A stretch of 64,000 nt of DNA, taken from the NCBI GenBank assembly GCA_013398955.1, contig VWPU01013476.1, forward strand, positions 1 to 64,000. The letters run 5' to 3'. Of the stretch, positions 1 through 12,500 are shown one piece after another. The notes under the pieces are model-generated. The model was given only the letters and a program-made list of their open reading frames with translations, ran no database searches and had not been told where the DNA came from. This DNA is from Callaeas wilsoni. Its lineage: Eukaryota; Chordata; Aves; Passeriformes; Callaeidae. Both the position numbers and the translations under genes were made by a program. Each line of letters starts with the position of its first letter. The stretch's first letter is position 1.

Positions 1-73
1 GCGGGCCGCGCCCCGCCGCCCCCACCCCTCCCTCGGCCGGCCTCTCCCTCCCTCCGCCGAGCCGGAGCGGGGA

Positions 74-94
74 ATGGGCGGTCCCGGCCCGTAG
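74..94 (+). other. Upstream ORF 1 in GNA12 leader (6 codons)
   Basis: ATG at 74 followed by six codons (MGGPGP) and TAG at 92-94. It matters only if transcription starts upstream of 74, which the sequence does not show. Confidence 0.4.
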
Positions 95-150
95 CCCCCG
101 GCTGCGGCTGCTCCTCCTCCCGGTCGCAGCGTCTCGGCGGCCTCCGCCCG

Positions 151-189
151 ATGCTGGCGGAGCTCGGGGTCTCGGCGGCGGCGTTGTGA
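151..189 (+). other. Upstream ORF 2 in GNA12 leader (12 codons)
   Basis: ATG at 151 opens [12 protein letters not shown] and stops at TGA 187-189, 25 bases before the GNA12 ATG at 215. The short gap would make reinitiation inefficient, so this uORF could dampen translation if it is in the mRNA. Confidence 0.5.
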
Positions 190-214
190 GCGCTCCGGCC
201 GGGCCGCCGCCGCC

Positions 215-535
215 ATGTCCGGCGTGGTGCGCACCCTGAGCCGCTGCCTGCTGCCGGCCGAGGCCGCGGGCCGCGCCGGGGAGCAGCCGCGGAGGGACGG
301 CAAGGAGCGGAGCCGCGATGCGGAGCGGGAGGCGCGGCGGCGCAGCCGGGAGATCGACGCGATGCTGGCCCGGGAGCGGCGCGCCGTGCGCCGCCTCGTC
401 AAGATCCTGCTGCTGGGCGCCGGCGAGAGCGGCAAGTCCACCTTCCTCAAGCAGATGCGGATCATCCACGGCCGCGAGTTCGACCAGAAGGCGCTGCTGG
501 AGTTCCGGGCCACCATCTACGAGAACATCCTCAAG
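215..535 (+). CDS. GNA12: GNA12 coding exon 1
   Basis: This exon encodes residues 1-107: the palmitoylated N-terminus, the basic N-terminal helix and the P-loop. It ends ATC CTC AAG followed by GTGAGG, a good donor, in phase 0. Reading on through the donor gives only 32 low-complexity residues before a stop. Confidence 0.96.
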
Positions 536-3500
536 GTGAGGGGCGGCGGAGGGGGGATGGAGGCCGGCGCCGGCACATCCCGCAGCGCCGGGAGCTTGGG
601 CCGTGCCGGGAGTCGCCGTCGGAAAAGGATGTGAGAGCTCGGCCGGGGCGGCGGCTGCGGCCCCCGCTTGCCCCGCCGCGGCTCTCGGTGCTCCCTCCTC
701 CCGGGAAGGGGTCTCGGTGCAGGTGTTTGGGAGGGCGGGGACCTTTGTGCTGCGGGGGGCCGGGGGATGTGGGTTCCGGCGTTACCCGGCCGAAGGCTTT
801 CATGAGAAAGGCTCAAAGGAAATTTCCCTGCAAAGGGGATTGAGAAAAGCTTTGTGGAAACGCAGAGGAAAGAGGATATAGGTGTGGCCTGCCTTCTGGA
901 AAAAACATTATGAGAGCATCCTCGAAGTCGGAATTTGAGAAACTTCAAGACTTGAAGAAATGAGGAAGAATTTCTCTGCTTTTGCAAAGTATCCCCAGTC
1001 TGTGTACCTCGAGATGGGACAAGAAAGGGGTCCTCGTTACAGATGTTGTGGCTGCAAGTGGTCGTTACTTGGTGCATCTTTAGAAATGGGGAAGTGTAGG
1101 CCCGCAGAGTTGGGCAGTGTGGGTGTTATCAAACCTGGAGCTGGAATGGAAATAACTTTGGTTTGGTGCCTTTGCAGGAAAGTTCTTGTTCCGTTTGTGT
1201 GCAGGCTTTATAGTGCTGGCAGTGTGTTTCTCTATCGACTGGAGACCATAAAAGCTGCTGGTAGAGCCTTTGGTCGACAGACCAATATTTCCCTAACTAG
1301 GGAAAATCAACGTTGACAAATACTGTTTCTTTCAGGGGTACCAGCGTTGATGCCCTGTGCAGGTAGAAGTGATTACATTTCAGAAAATCCCTGAAGATAC
1401 ATAAAAAGCTCACTCAGGAGTATCTCTCCCTTCAAGTTCATAATCTTTCCCTAAAAGAAATGCTGCTTTCCTGCCTATATTTTTCTGTAGGACCGTCTCC
1501 ATTCTTTTGTGGGCATGGATTTGTGAGGCTCTGTGAGATTTCAGAGAAAGTTAAAGGAAAGGGAACTGTGCAAGTTAAAGATAACGAGTTACTTTTCAGT
1601 TTCCAGATTTGTGTTTAAATAGAAGCTTTATGTGCACTTAATAAGTGCACGCATACAATGACTCTTGTTTTTAAGAATGCTGCTATTCCATAAAGGGCTT
1701 TCACTTCTGTTAATGAACAGGAAAATTGTTGTCTAATTTTCTTTTCATTTTTTTTTGTCCATTTTCAGGCTGGAGCCCACTAACTGCAAGAAAGTTGAAA
1801 TTCAGAAGCTTCTCTCTGATTGTAGTTATGTGAGCAAGGACAGTGTTATGATTTTTTAAATCTGTATGCCTAGAAATAAGGAGTCTTATTTTAGCTGCTC
1901 TTAATGCTTCTTGTGGTCCTGCCAGGGATTTATTTTTTACTGCTACTAGTTTCAAGTAGTAGTAGAAGCTTTTAGGGAAGCAGTTTGTGAAAATGGAAAA
2001 ATCTTCCTCTTTAAGTTGTCTAAGCAGTAGCAGTTATGGTAAAATGATGTAATATTTTATGTATGCAGAAGGTGTAGAGCTTTCAGCAGTAGAACTTGGT
2101 GTGCTTTGGAAAGGAAAGTGTCTGCCTCTTGTAGAAGGGGAGGCAGAGTCACACACTCGAAACACTTGTTTGCCACATGGCTCTGGGCAGGTTTGCAGAA
2201 CTCCAAGTAGAATCCAGGTCCTGGAGGTGGCAGTCAGGTGTTCTGATAGTTAACAGCACTCCTTGGACTATGTCAGGTGAACCTTTTAAAGTCTTCTAAT
2301 CCTGAAAATAAAACTTGGAAGTACCTTTAAGGTGGGTTAATAAGGTTCAGCAGATTGATTGCCCTTTTGGCCTTGCAGGTGATGATTTGGGAGTGTTTAG
2401 GTTAGGGCTCTCCTTTAGGTACGTCACACTCTTCCTTCCCTTGCTTCTCCAGGTGACACATATTCTCTTGCATCTAAGAATATAATTTACACTCCCTCCA
2501 TAAGTTTTTGAGGAATGGCTTGGGAATAGTCACTGGAAAAAGTAGGCAGAAGGAGGAAGAGCAAACAAAGAGAGCTAGAAGAGTTTTCTGGTGCGAAGGC
2601 AGTAGATGTTTTGTGTTTTTGCTTGTCAGAGAGAAACTTGGTAACACCTTGATATTCTGCCATAATCATCAGGAAGAAATCAAATACCAAGACAGAATAA
2701 CGGCTTTCAAAACCGAGTGATGTTGTCAGTGCATTTATTTTAGGGTAATTGTGTAATACTGCCTTGCATTAAACTCTGTTCTGTGGATAAACAGCCAGTG
2801 TTTAAAGTAAACATATTTAGCTTCTTTGACAATGTAAATTGTCAAGTGCACGTGATTGCTGCTCTTTCTGTAACAGAGTGTTTAGACTACAGGTTCTTTT
2901 CACTTTTTCAGGAAGTTTAGTGATCACCCACTAAGACTTAATGAAGCCAAGATCACCATGTGTTTAACTGACAGTAAAAGATCTGAGATGAATTTTTAGT
3001 ACTATATGTGGACAATGTGAAGTGGAAATGATCCTATCAAATAGCCTATAAATCTGTGTGACATCGTCAAGTACAGCTGCAGCAACTTTAGCCCCTTTTT
3101 CCACACAGTTCTCAGCATGGTCAAACAATGGTCCTGCTAAGCTTCTGCAGCACTGAGATCTGAGTTAGAAATGCAGTGTAAATCTCTGGGATTAAATGGT
3201 CAATTTTCATTTTCCAGCCGTGACTAAACTCTCTGAAGGAGGAGCATTCCTACTCTCTTAACAGTGCTGGATATTTCTAAAATGCCTGTTGCAGAAGTGT
3301 TTAGGCAACTGTACAGATTCTGGAGAATGAAGAAGCTAATTCAGAGAACACAACAAAAAACCTTTTTGAAAGTAACAGTGCTAAGTATGAACTGACATTA
3401 GTGTCAGCTTCCACTTTGAGTTTTCACCTTCTTGCTTTTCTGATATCTCCTTAATGCTGAGTTCTTTGCTTACCCTGTTCTCTCTGGGTCTCATCTCCCA

Positions 3501-6500
3501 TTTTGGGGAAACCCTAGTTAGAAACAAAATGCTGAAGCCAAATAAACCTATGATACAGAATTTACTTTTCCATTTAGTACAGGTGATGGTTCAGGGCCTT
3601 GCTAGCTTTTTCTGGCATTTGTGGGATGGTATTCAAATACAGGAGTTTAGCTTTGGTTTAAGGTAAATAGTCATCGGTTAACTCGGGTTTTGCTTGTTAA
3701 TCGAGGCTAAGTTTCAAAGTAACTTTTTGGAACTTTTTGATGATTGAAGTGAAAAGCAGTAGTGTTAATGTTCTGGTATGAGTACACAGGCTTCAGGACT
3801 CCAGCACACCCACCTGGAAAAGGAAAGTGCATAGGACAGGGCTGGCTGGCCACTGAGATGTGAATTTTAAGGTGACTCTTGGCTATGCAGAGAAACTTGA
3901 AAAATTTTCATGTACCTTAAGTTTCAGATCTAAGCAATGTGTGGTGGTATTACAGAGTATTTTGATGCTTTTTAATTGTAGCTACAGGAATCTTCTGATG
4001 CCTTCCATCCAAAACAGGTGGGTTGGCCTTGCTACTCCTCTTGTTTCCTTTGATAAAAGTCGAAGAGCTCAGACACTCAGGGAGTCACAACTCTGATGTT
4101 CCTTGTCTAAATGTTTTTTTGTTTCAAGTATGTGAATATCATGCTGCTTAAAAAAACCCAGTTTAGTTGCATAAGAAAATAGTTAAAGCAATCTGCAAGC
4201 ACCAGAGTGGTACTTGCACCAGCTTGTTTAGGAGATTTCAATCTGAAGAGATAAAAAGTTCAGCTTTTAAAAGCCTGAAGTATAATCTGTTGAGCTCTTT
4301 TGGTAGTGCTAGTTTTGCTATTGAGAATGGAAAGACCAGCTCAAGGTTTCAATACATCCATGAGTGTTTTCTTGTTGTTTGTGGCCTGAAGTGTAATGAT
4401 TGACTAAGGAATTGAAAAGCCTGGAATTGCAGGGGGAAGGACTACACAGGAAATTATGTGTAATTTCATTTGTGAGCTCTCAGTAGGGAAAAAACAAGGG
4501 AAGATTCTGAACATGAAAATCTTTGAGGAACAGTCCTTTGGGACTTTTGAGTGCTGCTGCTGTACACGAGGGGATACCTGAGAGCATTTCTCCTTGATAG
4601 CAGGAATATGAGTGGCAGTAAAGGAAAATAAGTGGCTTGTGCTGAAGGCAGCTTTAAGAACTTTAGATTTCTACAAATAATACTAAACCTGGATTGTTGC
4701 TGGGACTCTGTGTACCTCGAATGTTCCTAAGTGGTGTTTATGGTGGCTGAAGTAAGGTGGTTGTACCTCCTGTCATCAACAAACAAACCAAGAAAACTTT
4801 TGCAACTTTCAAGTTTCAGCCAGGTACAGATACAAACTCTGGGATGTGGAAACAGATTATTCCTCAGTTTGTTTGGGAGCTACACTTGCAAGTGACCAAG
4901 TTACTACTCATTTATAATGTAAGCATATTTCTTCGGTAGCCTACAAACTCAGGGGGAATCTGTCATGTAAACCCCAGTTACTCTTTAAATTGTCTTGACT
5001 CCACACTTCCCTGGGTTTACATGCAAATGAATTTGGAAACCCATTAGGAGGTGATGATGGTGACACTCCATCTGTTACTTCAGAGCTGGGATCCAGCTGT
5101 TCGAGTAGTGGGTCTCAGGACAGTGTCAATCTCCTTTCTGTTGGAACAGCTTCTTCTTAGAGGATTGACTGGGAGAGTATAGGAACTGTGGTTAATTAGA
5201 ATCTTTTCCTTTAAATTTAATATACAAGTGCTAAAGTTCTGTACTAGAACAGCTTTTTAATTCTGATTATCTTTGCTCTGAGTTTGTTTTATTAAGAAAA
5301 ATAATGTTCACTAGTTTATGTAGAAAAGACAAAAAACCCCCAATGAGTCTTCTTGATCTTGTTGTTCCAGGTTCATTTAATCAATGCATCTCTTACTAAC
5401 TTCCAGATGATGTATTTCTATGTCTTAAATGTAAATTCCATGAACTCTGATGGTCCCGTTGCATTTGGGGTGTCTCTTGGTTGGGCTGAGAGACAGCAAT
5501 CGCTCTTCATCATGGGAGATACTGGAAGAGGAGTAATAGTCAGTAGTAAGTGATAAATATTCATAGTTGTTCCAAAATGGAGCTCACAATGCTCTTGTGA
5601 TGTAGTCATTAGTATTGCAGAACATGACTTAGTCCCTGGAGACTGCAGGCACATACTTTGATGTCTTCCAGACAAAAGTTTAGTCAGTGGAGTGACTAAA
5701 TTTGGGAGCTTACATTATATTCACTTAGTTAACTATACATGTAGTTTTATAATTAGCTTGGAAACAGTATTGGCAAAAAAATTAGCAAATTGTGCTGTTA
5801 AAGATGTTTACAGGAAAACTTCGGAGCAAGCTAGTGTACATTGTCTGAAAAAGTAAGTTCAATGCAAATTCCAACAAGGAAAAAGCTGGAAGGAGTTGGA
5901 GGCTGCAGAGTTTGCGCCACTTGCCTGGGATTTCTCAGCCTAGCAGAGGTCAGGAGCTGGTCCCATCCTGGCAGTGAAAGCCCTGTGTGAGCACATGTGC
6001 TGGGCCCTGAATCCACGAGGGCAGCATGGCAGGGATGTGTTTGGAGCTGCAGATGCTGCTTCTGCTGTACTGAAAGCATGAACTAACTGTGAACTGGTAC
6101 TGGTGGGATGGTCTCAGGGCAAGGAGAAAGCTGCTAATACAAGTCTGAAAGCATTAACTGGGAGCTTTTTGTGAGCTCCTGCACCAGTCGTCATCTCTGA
6201 GGTCATCATCTCTCTGCTCTGTGCCGAGTTACAAGTAAAGTTTGCAGTGAGTATTTTCCTTCTGCTGCATTTATCGTCATTTTGCTGGGTTCAGTCAAAG
6301 ACAAGGACTCTTTTCAGAGTTTCCAGACAAGCAGACATCACTGCTGCTCCCAATCCAGAGACTCAGCGGCTAATCCAAATGTTTTTTAATATTTGTGTTC
6401 CTGTGGACTAGGTAGATGACACTTCTCCTTTGTTGCCATTTTTTATTTGTGTGTTGGACTGGAAGGTAGGTCATCTTTGCTGTTTACCCTGCTCTCACCT

Positions 6501-9500
6501 GGGTGGTACTGGAATATGTGAGTGGTGAAAGGATGTGTACCTGGGGAGCCTTTTCATTGTCTAACTGGGCCAACTGGTGCTGCTCCCACTCCTACCCTTG
6601 TGTGTGTCTCACCTCACAGCAAACTAATATAGGCAATGGAAATCACTTTTTATATAAATGGCCAGGTTTTTGGTAATGTTTGCTCACTGGATTGTGGGCT
6701 CAGGCAAATGACAAAGCTATCACTCAGGAGAGGGTGGAACTGCAGTGCCAGGAAAGATGCCCCTTTTGATGGTACCTCGTTGTTTGACTGTTCTGTAACG
6801 TGGAACCTTATCCTTAATGACATTGGGTTCTCTGCTGCTGCTTGGCTGTAATGCTCCAAGGACATAGATCAAAGAAAAACCCTGTTAATGCTTTTATGAT
6901 AGTGTGCTGTAAAAATCTGATTGTCTTGCTCTCACTCTGTTTGTAGTAGGTCACCTTCTCTGCAGTGTTCCAGACGGCAATTTGCAAACAGTGCATATGA
7001 TTATATTTGCGAACACCGACAACTTTATTTTTAAAAATTACGCAGCTGGAGCTGTGTTCCTATGGCTGCATCACCTTGTACTGCTCCTCTGGCTCCAAGG
7101 AATATCTATGGGCTGAGGTGGGAGCAGTCCTGTTGGCAGTGCCTCTGATTTATATTGGTCTCTGTGAGATGAGATCCCCAGACTTTTGCCAGTTCCATGT
7201 CAACAGCAGTGAGGAAAAACACGCAGTAGGAAACACGGCTGAATCTCCCTGTGCCTGCGGTGTTCCTGTTGGTTTGCAGCCGTAGGAGAAGACAGCAGTG
7301 CCTGTTAGCTGTGACCTGGAGTCCCCCAGGGAGTACTCAACAGTGACCAGGATTTCTCTCAGGACAGTAAGGTCCATAACTGATTTGTAGGCACTGGAGA
7401 TTTCGGGGGTTGCTGTGAGGTTAAGCAGTGTATTAATAAGTGTAAAAAGAAGCTGCTGTAGTATTTCACGTGTAACAGTTACTCTGTTGTCTGTGATCTC
7501 ATACCCAGTAGCAGTTCTCTAAAATTATTTTGAGAAAATGCGCTGTAGGAGGCTCTTCTATTTGTGTACAAACTCTGAGCAAGTTCACAAGTTCTCTCTA
7601 GACACTGAATCAGGTTTTTTGGTCACCTGAGTGTTGGTGTGTGCGTGGGAGAACCTGGCCTTGCCTGTGACCGAGTGCCCCCAAAGCTGTTGTGCCAATT
7701 TTGTGTTTGGTGCTTAACTGAGGGGTGTTCCCTTGGCCTCTGAGTTGGTCCATCTGGTGAAAGGTGTGAGGTTTTAGGGATAATGAATCCTTCAAGTACT
7801 GGAACGTATGAATAACTTAAAAAGTGAGTGTTGTGTTTTATGTAACAGCGTAACTACAGATGTAAGATGTGCTTAAATCACACTGCTCTTTAAATACTGC
7901 AGCACTTCTTGTTCTGTATCGGCAAATATCTCCGGCTTCAAGTGACATTAGCTCTTGATAACCTTTCTAGTAATTCCCACAAATTAATTTAATTATTATT
8001 TAAAAATACAAGAGAACCTGGATTATTTGCGAAACTAGAATGCTTTCAAAAGTAAAGAAGAACAAATGTATTTGAGCCAGTCCTAGCATTTGTGTAAATG
8101 CATACAAAACCTTCCTACTGCTGGTGAGCAGCAAACATGCTCCAAACAGCTGTGCTGTGTCAGGCCGAGGAGCTTGAGCTTTGTCTGTGACATGAAAAAA
8201 CAACCCACAACCAAAATCGGGTACGAGCACAAGGCAATGTGATCCTTTGGTGTGCTCTTCCAGTTATTGGCAGCCTTTGGTTTCAGAAACTTCCTGAGCC
8301 AGGATTTGCATCTGGAATGTAATCGAATAGTCCTCTCTGGACTTTGCTTCCATCTATTATTCTTCATGGCTTTTTGGGTCCATTTATGCTTTTGGCCAAC
8401 ATCCTGTGTAAATGCGTTTGGCTGGCCGGGGGTGTGTAGGTTTTGAATTTGAACTGCTGTTTGATAACTCATATTTGTCTAGCAAGGGGAAGGAGAAAAA
8501 TAGTCTTTGTCTATTCCCTTCTGAAAATGGTTTGTAATTTCTTTAGATTTCTTGTCTATTATGCCTTAGTTATCTTTTTTCCAAATCTGTGGATTTCTAG
8601 ATTTAGCATTTTCTTCTGTGTAAGATATGGTACTTCAGGAAGTAGATCACATCACACTCTTGTTACTCTTTTTCTACGCTGATTCCATTCAGGTTTTGTG
8701 CATGCCAGGGATTTATGCAGTGGCTTGAATAGCTTAAAAATTATTAGGAAAGGAATGGAACAGAGGATTTCCTATTTTTTCCTCCCTAGCTGGTGCTTCC
8801 ATTATGCTGCTGGTTTGCTATTTTCTAATGCCTGACACTATCCTTATCTGTGAATTCTAATTCTTTCCATCTGTGCTTATTCTGGGTCCTGCTTTAACTG
8901 CAGCACAAAAGCTTTAAATCAGTTGAAGTGTTCAGAAGTTTATTTCTCATTTAAAGTTGTTGCTTCACTTTTTTCCATATTCCAAATTTGAAAACAGAAT
9001 GGTAATTGATGGTGTTCAGCCTCATGACTGAAAGAGTGAATTGACATTTTCTATAGTAGCAGAAAATCATAAAAACTGTTGGGAAAGGGCTAGGAAAAGT
9101 GTCTTGCTTGTATTTCCAGTAAGAGGAAGCCTTTCCTATGGTAACTTGCTCTGCAGATTAATGAGGCAAGGATTATCAAATGCTCAGTGAAGTTGCAAAA
9201 TACAGTGCTACCAGTAAGTCTGAGATGTGAGAATAGCAGTACATAGGATCTAAATTTAGTGATTTCTCTGTTTCTCCTCATCTTTCTGACATCTGTTTGT
9301 AGCATTTATGGAACTGTTTTGTGGAGATGGAGGAGTGTTAAGTTTAGATTCACTTTACTGGGGATTTTGCTGAGTCACACTTCTAACTGACAAGAGTTGG
9401 GAGGAAGAAACATCAACCATTTTGCTTGTTATGTAAAGCTTTTATTCCTGATGCATTTTAGAGACATAACTTGAAGCGGATGTGTTCTAAAAATTATGAG

Positions 9501-12500
9501 AGGTGCTGTTCCTGTGGGTGTGCACAGGACAGCATTCCTGCTAGCCTCTATCCTCTTTTTTTATTTTCTTCATTCGGTGTGTGTCTGTTTGTCAGTGCTG
9601 ATGTCCTACTGTGGAATCACTTTGTCCCGGATTGGGCTCTACGTGTGACTTGGTGGCAATATCTCTGTCTCTGGAACAGTGAGAGGAAGGTGCTGATGCC
9701 TCGTGCTCCCCATGGATGACCTTACAGTGGTTAATCCACTCCCACAGGGTCTGTGGGACCTAAGTTTAGTTCCCTCTCCTGCCCCAGGGAGGGTCAAACC
9801 TCCACTTCCAATGAACAGCAGCCAGCAGATAAGTGACTATTCTGGGACTGGAGCAGTCTCTACGCCCTTGATTGAAACTGTTCTGTGGTTTTCTCCACAC
9901 AAATAATGAAACTTTCCCTAACAACAAACAGTCTCTTGAGATTCTCCGTGTCTCCAGTAGGAGCAGGGAAAGTCAGAGCAACAATGTGGGGAAATGCACT
10001 TAGACTGAGGTCCCAGGGCTCTTTTATCCAAGCAGGAATCGTGCAGTCGTGCACCCATTCCTTTGAGATGCTCTGCAGTGGCTGCGAGGTGGAGAAGGGT
10101 TAAACCAGCCACAGAGCTGGAGCTGAGCAGCCAGGGGAGATCCTGCAGGGCCCAGGCAGGAGAAAGGTCAGAGCTGCGTGGGCTGGGAGCTCTGTGCAGG
10201 GCCCAGGGCAGCGAGGGGGGATGGTGACCCATGGGGGATGGATGTGTGTGGGGAGATGGTGACCCATGGGAGGTGGATGTGTCTGGGGAGATGGTGACCC
10301 ATGGGAGGTGGATGTGTCTGGGGAGATGGTGACCCATGGGAGATGGTGACCCATGGGAGATGGATGTGTCTGGGGAGATGGTGACCCATGGGGGATGGTG
10401 ACCCATGGGGAGATGGTGATCACTGTTTCACACACAGTGCTGGTCAGCCATTTCATACACACCAGTTCTCACTGAGCAGAGACAAACCTGGCGTGAAACA
10501 CCTAGAAATAACTGTGTCCTGCTGGTCTCAGTCACCACAGTCCTCTGGAGAAATCTCCCAAGTTCTTGACTGGGCATAGTGAGGAGCTGACCCTGCCTTT
10601 CAGTTGCAGCCAAGATGGGGGTGTGTGCAAGGGATGGTTTGCAAAAGTGTCTGAAGCTGTGAGCTGTCGTGGAGGCATCTGCAATTCAGAGACAGAGCCT
10701 TATAAGTGGGTTTTCCATGCTTCTGTTTGTTAGTGCCATTCAAATAACCATCGAAAGACTTCTGTTAATAAAGGGATAAACTCTGCAGCTAGGAATGAGA
10801 GTTGGCTTTTGGTCTGTATGACAGAGTTACTAAATAGTTATGTCTGGAATTTAAAGCAGCAGTTGGTAAATATATTTGATTTTAGTCTTTTCATGATACT
10901 GTGAAGATATATTCCCTACTTTATGAAAAGAAGTAACAATCAGTAGAGAATCACGAGTATTTACTTTTTTGGAAAGCTGCACTTCAGGAGCACTGTTGGA
11001 TAGTGACAGCCACAACACTTTGCTTTCAGTTCCTATTCTGTGACACTCCACTAAGTTGCTTCTCACTTCCCTCTCTAATCTTGGTTGCTCTTGGGAAGTT
11101 ACTGTTGTTGTTGTTGTTGTTGTGTGGTGCTGCTAAAGCACTGGAGAGCAGAAAGGTTCAAGTGTTAAGAAAGCATACATGCAGTCTTGATAGCGTGAAG
11201 TATGCGAAAAAAGCGATCAGTCCAGTAATGTGGAGGCTCATGTGAATAGCTGTGGAAACAGAACTTCACTTTTGGAGATTCTTTATTTTATTTATTTTCG
11301 TATCTCTAGAACCAAAGATCACCACAATGAGAAAGGTAATGCAATGTAACACATAGATTTTGCTTGTGAATTCAATGGTACTTTGGATGCTGAGTCACCA
11401 TTAGCAGATCTATCCATTACTAAAATGGGGCTCACTATTGAGAAATAAATATTGGTCATTGGAAGCTATTTACTGCAGGTGAAGTTAGATTCAAGACTAA
11501 AGTTTCAGATTTCCTTAACCTCATGCGTTTGGCTTGTTGCCATGAATATGAAATTTGAGTTTACGTAAAAACTGCAAAATGTGAAAATAAGTAGCTCAGT
11601 AACCCTGAATTGAATTTTGAGAACTAGATCGCTTTGCTTCCAGATTTCTTTTCCAGTATTAGAGTAGCAAAACCTACCTGTCACACATTGCTTAGCAAAT
11701 GTGTGGCAAGTTTAAAAAGTAAACTGATTCTGAGGGAAAACTGGATGTGCTTTCCTGAGCCTGGTAGCTTGGAATCTATGCAGTGTCTTCAGTCCTCTAA
11801 TGCTCTTCTGATCTCCTTAATGCTTGAGAAAGCTGGGATGTCCTTTTTGCTATCTAAAACCCAAATGCAGAGAAAAAGATGGAAGAATATGGTTTCAGGC
11901 ATGGTGTTACTTTTAAATCTACAGCTGTGATGATCACACATTAGTTCCCAGACACTTTTCTTAATTCCCAGACACTTTTCATACTCTCACTGATGTTTAC
12001 TTTCATTATCTGTTGGTAGCACTGCTTGTTGCCATTAGCTGTTGCCGCTAGTACTTTTTCCACCTGGGGAAATATTTTGTGGCTAAGTTGCTTACAGAAG
12101 CAGGCTCTATCTTATTTCTGTTGGAGATGTTGCAGTAAACAATGTTTATGATTCTCTCCTGACTTCAGTCTCACCAGAACAGTGTCTAAAAAATAATCTT
12201 CAAGTACCTTCAAGTCCTTCTTCTTTTACACTTTAATCTTTTTATCACTGACTTTCTTATCTGAATCATTCTTTAGGGCTGCAGGGTTCTGGTTGATGCA
12301 CGGGACAAACTGGGGATCCCTTGGCAGTACACGGAGAATGAGAAGCATGGAATGTTTTTGATGGCCTTTGAAAACAAAGCTGGAATGCCCATCGAGCCTG
12401 CCACCTTCCAGCTCTACGTCCCTGCCCTGGGCGCGCTCTGGAGGGATTCAGGAATCAAGGAAGCCTTCAGCCGTCGGAGCGAGTATCAGCTGGTGAGTAC

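Larger units (their letters stand above)
1..760 (+). promoter_or_regulatory. CpG island over GNA12 promoter, 5' UTR and exon 1
   Basis: The segment is very GC- and CpG-rich, with GGCGG and CCCGCC boxes and no TATA box near the start codon, and it drops to ordinary composition after about 760. This is the usual form of a broadly expressed promoter. The transcription start cannot be placed, and the promoter may extend before the window. Confidence 0.75.
536..12276 (+). other. GNA12 intron 1
   Basis: An 11.7-kb intron with GTGAGG donor and TTTAG acceptor. The first 200 bases belong to the CpG island. I see a palindrome at 1632-1650, a 35-bp minisatellite at 10221-10420, a TTG microsatellite near 11103-11122, and a 20-bp tandem duplication at 11945-11980. 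I found no convincing coding exon or RNA gene; the open frames here are short and low quality. Confidence 0.9.

Noticed and set aside
215..634. GNA12 exon 1 read through its donor into the intron (139 codons)
   Set aside because: The frame past 535 is Gly/Arg low-complexity, while splicing at AAG|GTGAGG restores the conserved G alpha-12 sequence.
9918..10462. Minus-strand frames reading repeated MGHHLP and HGSPSP words
   Set aside because: They are translations of the 35-bp minisatellite, open in more than one frame.
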